From NCBI GenBank assembly GCA_007129775.1, contig SKUV01000275.1, forward strand, positions 1 through 5,917: a stretch of 5,917 nt of DNA, read 5' to 3'. The translations under genes were made by a program, and so were the position numbers. Within the stretch, counting starts at the first letter, position 1; each line of letters begins with the position of its first letter. The notes beneath the pieces were generated by a model that worked only from the letters and a program-made list of their open reading frames with translations, searched no databases and had not been told where the DNA came from. The DNA comes from Paracoccaceae bacterium (GTDB lineage Bacteria > Pseudomonadota > Alphaproteobacteria > Rhodobacterales > Rhodobacteraceae). Positions 1 through 4,375 of this stretch are shown here, piece by piece.

Positions 1-927
1 ACGCCGGCGCCAACCGGGCCCGCGCCCGATGCGCCGGCGCGCCCGTCGCTTCTGGGCCGGCTTCTGGGCCGCGAGGCGGCGCCGGAGGCTCCGCGCCGGG
101 TGTTGGACGATGCGATGCTCGAAAGCCTCGAAGAGGTGCTGATTCAGGCCGACATGGGCGTGGAGCCGGCGCTGCGCGTCACCGCCAATCTGGGCGAAAG
201 CCATCTGGGCCGCCGCCTGTCGGTGCCCGAGATCAAGCGCCTGCTGGCCGATGAGATCACCCGGATCATGGAGCCCGTGGCCAAGCCCCTGCCGATCTAT
301 GCGCGCCGGCCGCAGGTGGTGCTGGTGGTGGGCGTCAACGGTTCCGGCAAGACCACGACGATCGGCAAGCTCGCGGCGCAGTTCCGCGCCGCCGGCAAGT
401 CGGTGGTGATCGCGGCGGGCGACACGTTCCGCGCCGCGGCGGTGGAGCAGTTGCAGGTCTGGGGCGAGCGGGCCGGCGTACCGGTGATGACCGCGCCCGA
501 GGGCAGCGACCCGGCCAGCCTCGCCTTCGATGCGCTGGCCCGGGCGCAGGCCGAGGAGGCGGATCTGCTGATGATCGACACTGCCGGGCGGCTGCAGAAC
601 CGTGCCGATCTGATGGAGGAACTGGCCAAGATCGTGCGCGTGCTGCGCAAGAAAGACCCGGACGCGCCGCACAATACCCTGCTGGTGCTGGATGCCACGA
701 CCGGGCAGAACGCGCTCAGTCAGGTGGAGACCTTCCGCAAGATGGCCGATGTGACCGGGCTGGTGATGACCAAGCTCGACGGGACGGCGCGGGGCGGGGT
801 GCTGGTGGCGCTGGCCGACCGTTTCGGCCTTCCGATCCATGCCATCGGGGTGGGCGAGCAGATCGACGATCTGGCGCCCTTCGAGCCCGAGCATTTCGCC
901 CGCGCGCTGGTGGGGATCGACGCGTGA
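1..927 (+). CDS. ftsY: Signal recognition particle receptor FtsY (5' end outside window)
   Basis: FtsY is the membrane-associated SRP receptor GTPase. It docks Ffh-ribosome-nascent chain complexes at the inner membrane and hands them to the SecYEG translocon. The reading frame is open from base 1 to the TGA at 925-927, giving 308 visible residues, so the true start lies upstream; the GTG at 100 is internal. Visible residues 1-33 are a Pro/Ala/Arg-rich linker. Residues from about 34 form the N-domain helices (LESLEEVLIQADMGV). The G domain follows: P-loop GVNGSGKTTT at 111-120, DTFRAAAVEQL at 141, DTAGR at 193-197, TKLDGTARGG at 257-266, and the closing GVGEQIDDLAPF near the C-terminus. All GTPase motifs look intact. 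FtsY is told from Ffh by GVNGSGKTTT and by the absence of a Met-rich M domain. The next gene starts 16 bases downstream. Confidence 0.97.
   Translation, partial: TPAPTGPAPDAPARPSLLGRLLGREAAPEAPRRVLDDAMLESLEEVLIQADMGVEPALRVTANLGESHLGRRLSVPEIKRLLADEITRIMEPVAKPLPIYARRPQVVLVVGVNGSGKTTTIGKLAAQFRAAGKSVVIAAGDTFRAAAVEQLQVWGERAGVPVMTAPEGSDPASLAFDALARAQAEEADLLMIDTAGRLQNRADLMEELAKIVRVLRKKDPDAPHNTLLVLDATTGQNALSQVETFRKMADVTGLVMTKLDGTARGGVLVALADRFGLPIHAIGVGEQIDDLAPFEPEHFARALVGIDA
49..72 (+). repeat. 12-bp tandem duplication inside ftsY (Leu-Leu-Gly-Arg twice)
   Basis: The unit CTTCTGGGCCGG at 49-60 is followed directly by CTTCTGGGCCGC at 61-72, identical at 11 of 12 bases. Both copies are in frame and encode LLGR-LLGR. 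The only difference is a synonymous Arg codon change. It lies in the linker just before the N-domain core of FtsY and could be a small slippage duplication or a selected amphipathic basic segment. Confidence 0.7.
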
Positions 928-943
928 TCCCGCATCGGCGGGG

Positions 944-1843
944 ATGAGCGACTGGATCATCTCGATCGAAGGGACCGAGACCGGGCTTTACGCCTCGGCC
1001 GCGCTGGCGCTGCTCGCGGCCTTTCTGCACGCGGTGCTGGGGGCGATGCAGAAGGGGCGGTTCGGGCCTTTCGTCTCGCGTTCGGTGATCGACATGATCT
1101 ATGGCGTCTTCGGGGCGCTTCTGGTCTTTTTCGTCGTGCCGTGGCCCGAGCCGCACATGTGGCCGATCTTTGCCGGCATGATGGTGATCCATGCGGGCTA
1201 CAAGTATTTTCAGGCGCTGGCCTTTTCGCGCGGGGCCTATACCGTCGTCTACCCGGTGGTGCGCGGCACCGGGCCGCTGTTTACCGTCATCGGCGCGTGG
1301 ATCGTCTTTGGCGAGACGTTCAACGCGGTGCAATGGCTGGGCGTCGCGGTGCTGCTGTCGGGTATCTTCGGGCTGGCGGCCTACAACCTGCGCCACATCA
1401 CGGTGGACCGGGTGACGCTGGTGCCCGCGCTGTGGCTGGCGGTGGCGGCGGGCGCATTTGCCGCACTCTACACCACCTATGACGCCTATGGCATCCGGGC
1501 GACGGCCGACCCCTTTACCTTCATCGCGTGGTTCTTCTTTCTCGACAGCTTCTTCATGCCGCTGTGGAACCGCCGCCGGCTGCTTGCCGTGCCGCGCGGC
1601 GACTGGCCGGGGCTGTTGCGCCACGGGTTGGTGGGGGCGCTGGTGACCATGGGCTCTTTCGGGGCGATCATGCTGGCCACGCGGCTCGGCCCGGTGGGGC
1701 AGGCGGCGGTGCTGCGCGAAACCTCGACCGTTTTCGCCGCGCTCGTGGGTTTCGTGTTGCTGGGCGAGCGGGTGGGGCCGCGGCGGCTGGTGCTGATGGT
1801 GTTGATCGCAGCGGGGGCTGTGATAGTCCAGATGGCAGCATGA
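944..1843 (+). CDS. DMT superfamily transporter, EamA family
   Basis: Predicted inner-membrane transporter of 299 residues, the usual length for the ten-helix EamA/DMT family. Hydrophobic segments run through the whole protein, and there are two EamA repeats, about residues 13-148 and 156-297. Each repeat ends in the typical block: AYTVVYPVVRGTGPLFTVIGAW (98-119) followed by FGE and WLGVAVLLSG, then GQAAVLRETSTVFAALVGF (252-270) followed by LGER. Family members export or import small metabolites such as amino acids; the substrate cannot be read from sequence. The ATG at 944 is chosen because it precedes the first membrane helix and lies 16 bases after the ftsY stop. A start at 839 would overlap ftsY by 89 bases. 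The purine-rich GGCGGGG at 937-943 abuts the ATG, a poor Shine-Dalgarno spacing, so translation may depend on coupling to ftsY. The following yciB starts 12 bases downstream. Confidence 0.9.
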   Translation: MSDWIISIEGTETGLYASAALALLAAFLHAVLGAMQKGRFGPFVSRSVIDMIYGVFGALLVFFVVPWPEPHMWPIFAGMMVIHAGYKYFQALAFSRGAYTVVYPVVRGTGPLFTVIGAWIVFGETFNAVQWLGVAVLLSGIFGLAAYNLRHITVDRVTLVPALWLAVAAGAFAALYTTYDAYGIRATADPFTFIAWFFFLDSFFMPLWNRRRLLAVPRGDWPGLLRHGLVGALVTMGSFGAIMLATRLGPVGQAAVLRETSTVFAALVGFVLLGERVGPRRLVLMVLIAAGAVIVQMAA

Positions 1844-1848
1844 AGGGA
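1844..1848 (+). promoter_or_regulatory. Ribosome binding site of yciB
   Basis: AGGGA at 1844-1848, within AAGGGAA, sits 7 bases before the ATG at 1856. It is the best-spaced Shine-Dalgarno site on the plus strand here and supports that start. It begins immediately after the stop codon of the upstream transporter gene, consistent with one transcript and reinitiation. Confidence 0.7.
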
Positions 1849-1855
1849 ACCGCCG

Positions 1856-2470
1856 ATGTCTGACAACAAGCCGCTCAACCCCGGTGTGAAGATCGCGCTG
1901 GAACTGGGGCCGATCCTCGCCTTCTTCGCCGGCTACATGTGGCTGCGCGATGATACCTTCGTTGTCGCCGGGCGGGAATACGACGGCTTCATCATCATCA
2001 CGGCGGCTTTCATCCCGCTGATGCTCGCGACCACGGCGCTGTTGTGGAAGCTGACGGGGCATCTGAGCCGGATGCAGGTGGCCACGCTCGTGCTGGTCAC
2101 GGTGTTCGGCGGGCTGACGGTCTGGCTCAACGATGAGCGTTTTTTCAAGATGAAGCCCACGATCATCTATGCGCTCTTTGCCGGGGTGCTGGCGCTGGGG
2201 CTCTTGCGCGGGCAATCGTGGCTGCAATACGTGATGGACGGGGTGCTGCCGCTGAAACGCGAGGGGTGGATGGTGCTGACCCGCCGGCTGGCGGCGTTTT
2301 TCGCCGTGCTGGCGTTGTCGAACGAGGTGGTCTGGCGGCTGATGTCCACCGATGCATGGGTGAATTTCAAGACCTTCGTGCTGCCGCTTGCGCTGTTCGG
2401 CTTTTTCATGACGCAGGGCAAGGTGTTCGAGGAACACGCGCTGGACCCGCCCGAGGCGCCCAAGGAATGA
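1856..2470 (+). CDS. yciB: Inner membrane-spanning protein YciB / septation protein A family
   Basis: Polytopic inner-membrane protein of 204 residues in the YciB/IspZ (intracellular septation protein A) family. In enterobacteria YciB is linked to cell-envelope synthesis and division; its biochemical activity is unknown. The family signature is clear: ALELGPILAFFAGY at 14-27, GGLTVWLNDERFFKMKPTII at 85-104, and a later hydrophobic segment near FKTFVLPLALFGFF (171-184). About five to six membrane spans can be placed, roughly at 13-30, 45-64, 74-91, 102-118, 143-162 and 173-186. The C-terminal tail (EEHALDPPEAPKE) is acidic and Pro-rich. The start is fixed by the AAGGGAA site 7 bases upstream. 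Position after ftsY and the EamA transporter matches an arrangement I recall from Rhodobacteraceae, which supports the call. Confidence 0.92.
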   Translation: MSDNKPLNPGVKIALELGPILAFFAGYMWLRDDTFVVAGREYDGFIIITAAFIPLMLATTALLWKLTGHLSRMQVATLVLVTVFGGLTVWLNDERFFKMKPTIIYALFAGVLALGLLRGQSWLQYVMDGVLPLKREGWMVLTRRLAAFFAVLALSNEVVWRLMSTDAWVNFKTFVLPLALFGFFMTQGKVFEEHALDPPEAPKE

Positions 2471-2507
2471 ACCCGCCACGCCGCGTCCGGATGCCTGCCG
2501 GTGTGCA

Positions 2508-2536
2508 TTGGTTCCCGCCGCGGGCGCTGCTATAGC
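2508..2536 (+). promoter_or_regulatory. Candidate housekeeping promoter of the histidine-phosphatase gene
   Basis: TTGGTT at 2508-2513 and TATAGC at 2531-2536 are separated by exactly 17 bases, matching sigma-70 spacing. The -35 box matches TTGACA at three of six positions, the TTG part, which dominates in alphaproteobacteria. The -10 matches TATAAT at four of six. The likely start point is around 2542-2544, leaving a leader of about 25 bases before the ATG at 2567. It lies in the 96-base gap after yciB and suggests the phosphatase gene can be transcribed independently. Confidence 0.5.
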
Positions 2537-2566
2537 ATTGCGCAGACCAAACGGAGCGCGCGAAAC

Positions 2567-3118
2567 ATGCAGACCTTTCACTTCATCCGCCATGCCCAGT
2601 CGTTACACAACGCCCTGTCGGAGCCGGGCGGGCCCGATCCGATGGTGCGCGATGCCGCGCTGACCGAATACGGGCTGGAGCAGGCCCTGCGGCTGGGCGC
2701 CGAGATCGGCAAGGGGCAGGAGTTCGATCTGGTGGTGATCACGCCCTTCACCCGTGCCATCCAGACCGCCCTGCGCGCCTTTGCCGAAAGCCCCGCCCCG
2801 CGGATCATCCTTGATCTGCACCGCGAACATCTGGACAGCTATTGCGACGTGGGCCGCAGCCCCGAGGATCTGGGCAAGCTCTTTCCGATGTTCGAGTTCG
2901 ACCATCTGAACGATCCCTGGTGGTATATCGACGAGGCGTCCCACGAGCCCTATGCCAAGGAGCCGCCCGAGGAGCTGATGAAGCGGGTGGAAGCCTTCAG
3001 CGTATGGCTGAAGGCCCGGCCCGAACAAACCATCGGCGTGGTCGGCCACGGCACCTTCCTGCGCACCCTGACCGGCCACAGGTTCGACAATGCCGAACGG
3101 CTGGTGGGCTCGCTCTGA
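2567..3118 (+). CDS. Histidine phosphatase family protein (phosphoglycerate mutase-like)
   Basis: Probable cytoplasmic phosphatase of 183 residues in the histidine phosphatase superfamily, branch 1. The N-terminal motif FIRHAQSLHN (6-15) carries the phospho-accepting His9 and Arg8; the usual RHG is RHA here. TPFTRAIQTA (59-68) supplies Arg63, Glu87 in LHREHLD is the likely acid, and VVGHGTFLRTL (158-168) carries the second catalytic His161. The segment CDVGRSPEDL (93-102) followed by FDHLNDPWWY (111-120) resembles a subgroup also found in plants and fungi. It is too short and lacks the hallmarks of a glycolytic phosphoglycerate mutase, so a phosphatase on an unknown small phosphorylated substrate is likelier. 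The ATG at 2567 is chosen because it puts RHA at the standard position and has GGAG at 2553-2556, 10 bases upstream. An in-frame GTG at 2501 would overlap the candidate promoter. Confidence 0.88.
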   Translation: MQTFHFIRHAQSLHNALSEPGGPDPMVRDAALTEYGLEQALRLGAEIGKGQEFDLVVITPFTRAIQTALRAFAESPAPRIILDLHREHLDSYCDVGRSPEDLGKLFPMFEFDHLNDPWWYIDEASHEPYAKEPPEELMKRVEAFSVWLKARPEQTIGVVGHGTFLRTLTGHRFDNAERLVGSL

Positions 3119-3153
3119 CGAACCGGCCGCGGCCATGACCAAGGGCTGAACAC

Positions 3154-3208
3154 ATTCAGGATCTGGATTGTTTCGCGCGCGAAACAATCCAGATCCTGAA
3201 TATTTTTC
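3154..3208 (+). terminator. Rho-independent terminator built on a 48-bp perfect palindrome
   Basis: Bases 3154-3177 and 3178-3201 are exact reverse complements: 24 paired positions and no spacer, centred on CGCG|CGCG. I checked each pair. As RNA this folds into a very long hairpin with a minimal loop at the centre. It is followed by TTTTT at 3203-3207, so it reads as a terminator for plus-strand transcription, 35 bases after the phosphatase stop. The minus-strand side has no T-run (GTGTTCAGCCC follows), so intrinsic termination should work mainly in the plus direction. A further AACAC (3149-3153) and GTGTT (3212-3216) could pair outside the main stem. Confidence 0.85.
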
Positions 3209-3222
3209 AAGGTGTTAAGGTT

Positions 3223-3250
3223 GCGGCCGGTGCCTCGCGGCCGGTGCTCT
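3223..3250. repeat. Short direct repeat, 14-bp period
   Basis: GCGGCCGGTGC occurs at 3223-3233 and again at 3237-3247, giving a 14-base period (the last three bases of each unit differ). It lies in the non-coding gap between the palindrome and the end of the ABC transporter operon. It is likely a small local duplication. A tandem protein-binding site is possible, but nothing else in the sequence supports that. Confidence 0.5.
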
Positions 3251-3260
3251 GGGGTCGCGC

Positions 3261-3279
3261 AAAGGGGCAGGCGCCCCCT
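3261..3279 (-). terminator. Possible weak terminator of the ABC transporter operon
   Basis: On the minus strand, just past the ATPase stop, AGGGG (from 3279-3275) can pair with CCCCT (3267-3263), followed by only TTT (3263-3261). The stem is five to six GC pairs and the T-run is very short, so this may terminate poorly or be chance in GC-rich DNA. It is the only hairpin I see before the large palindrome on this strand. Confidence 0.25.
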
Positions 3280-3286
3280 GCGTGGC

Positions 3287-4375
3287 TCAGGCGACCTCGC
3301 GCACCGCCTTGGCCTCTTCGGCAGCCTCGGGCGGCAGCAGGTGCATGCCGCCGGGCACGATGGTCAGCGTGACATCCTTGCCCACCTCCAGGCCAGTGGC
3401 CTCGTCATCGGGCAAAAGCGCCATCACCTCGCCGACCTCGGTGTCGAAATCGACCTGCGTCGAGGCGCCCAGAAAGGAGACCTGCGTCACCTTGGCCGGC
3501 AGCCCGGTTTCGGCGGGGCGCAGCGCCTCGGGCCGCAGCACGACCGACACCGCGCCCGGGGCAATGTCCTGATCATGTTCGAAACTGGCGGGGCCCAGTG
3601 TGACCTTGCCGGCATCCCAGCGGCCGGGCACGATATTGGCCGAGCCGATGAAATCGGCGACGAAGCGGGTTGCCGGGCTGCGATAGAGTTCACGCGGGCT
3701 GCCGACCTGTTCGATCCGGCCCGAATTCATCACCACCACGCGATCGGAAATCGCCAGCGCCTCTTCCTGATCGTGGGTCACATAGACCGCCGTCAGCCCG
3801 AGCCGTTGCTGCAACGAGCGGATTTCGGCCCGGACGTGGTGGCGCAGCTTGGCATCGAGGTTCGACAGCGGTTCGTCGAACAGGATCACCCGCGGCTTCA
3901 TCACCAGCGCGCGGGCCAGCGCCACGCGCTGCTGCTGCCCGCCCGAGAGCGCATCGACCGAACGCTGGGCATAGGCTTCGAGCCCCACGAGCGCCAGCGC
4001 CTCGTCCACGCGCTGCGAAATCTCGGCCCGCGGCCGGCGGGCCACCTTCAGCCCGTAAGCCACGTTGGCAAAGACGTTCATGTGCGGAAACAGCGCGTAG
4101 GACTGAAAGACCATCGTCACGTCGCGCTTTTCGGCGGGCAGGTGCGTCACATCCTCGTCGCCGATGATGATGGCGCCGCTGGTCGGTTCCTCCAGCCCGG
4201 CGATCATCCGCAGGGTCGTGGTCTTGCCGCAGCCCGAGGGCCCGAGCAGCGTGACCAGTTCGCCCGGGGCGATATCCAGATTGATGCTGTCCACCGCCGG
4301 CGCATCCGCGCCGAAGGATTTGAGAACCGATTGCAGCAGCACCGCTGCCGGCGCGATCTCGCTCGTAAAGCTCAT
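3287..4375 (-). CDS. ABC transporter ATP-binding protein, Fe(III)/FbpC type
   Basis: The 362-residue cytoplasmic ATPase drives an importer with the permease encoded just upstream. The nucleotide-binding domain is complete: Walker A GPSGCGKTT at 45-53, Q-loop Gln91 in MVFQSYALFPHM, signature LSGGQQQRVALARAL at 143-157, Walker B VILFDEP at 163-169 with catalytic Glu168, D-loop SNLDAKLR, and switch His201 in VYVTHDQEEAL. A C-terminal TOBE-like beta domain follows from about 240 to 355, typical of the MalK/PotA/FbpC group of 350-370 residues. The partner permease points to ferric iron, though spermidine, thiamine or aminoethylphosphonate systems share this ATPase type. The ATG (4375-4373) overlaps the permease stop as ATGA and has a Shine-Dalgarno site AAGGGG, so the two proteins are probably translationally coupled. 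The last residues are Glu/Ala-rich. Confidence 0.93.
   Translation of the reverse strand: MSFTSEIAPAAVLLQSVLKSFGADAPAVDSINLDIAPGELVTLLGPSGCGKTTTLRMIAGLEEPTSGAIIIGDEDVTHLPAEKRDVTMVFQSYALFPHMNVFANVAYGLKVARRPRAEISQRVDEALALVGLEAYAQRSVDALSGGQQQRVALARALVMKPRVILFDEPLSNLDAKLRHHVRAEIRSLQQRLGLTAVYVTHDQEEALAISDRVVVMNSGRIEQVGSPRELYRSPATRFVADFIGSANIVPGRWDAGKVTLGPASFEHDQDIAPGAVSVVLRPEALRPAETGLPAKVTQVSFLGASTQVDFDTEVGEVMALLPDDEATGLEVGKDVTLTIVPGGMHLLPPEAAEEAKAVREVA

Noticed and set aside
100..927. GTG at 100 as the start of ftsY
   Set aside because: The frame stays open to base 1 with linker-like sequence typical of FtsY, so the gene begins outside the window.
839..943. ATG at 839 as the transporter start
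   Set aside because: It would overlap ftsY by 89 bases and add an extension with no membrane character. The ATG at 944 precedes the first helix.
2471..2566. Terminator or small RNA in the gap after yciB
   Set aside because: Only trivial hairpins such as CCCG-CCG-CGGG (2514-2524) are present, without a T-run. The gap is better explained by a promoter.
716..2593. A 625-codon open frame on the minus strand across ftsY, the EamA transporter and yciB
   Set aside because: Its product is a low-complexity His/Arg/Gln/Pro-rich chain with no recognisable domain, antisense to three well-supported genes. Long antisense frames are expected in high-GC coding DNA with few A/T-rich stop codons.
3154..3201. 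Palindrome as an insertion-sequence end or attachment site
   Set aside because: There is no transposase, integrase, target-site duplication or second copy in the window, and the T-run placement fits a terminator better.
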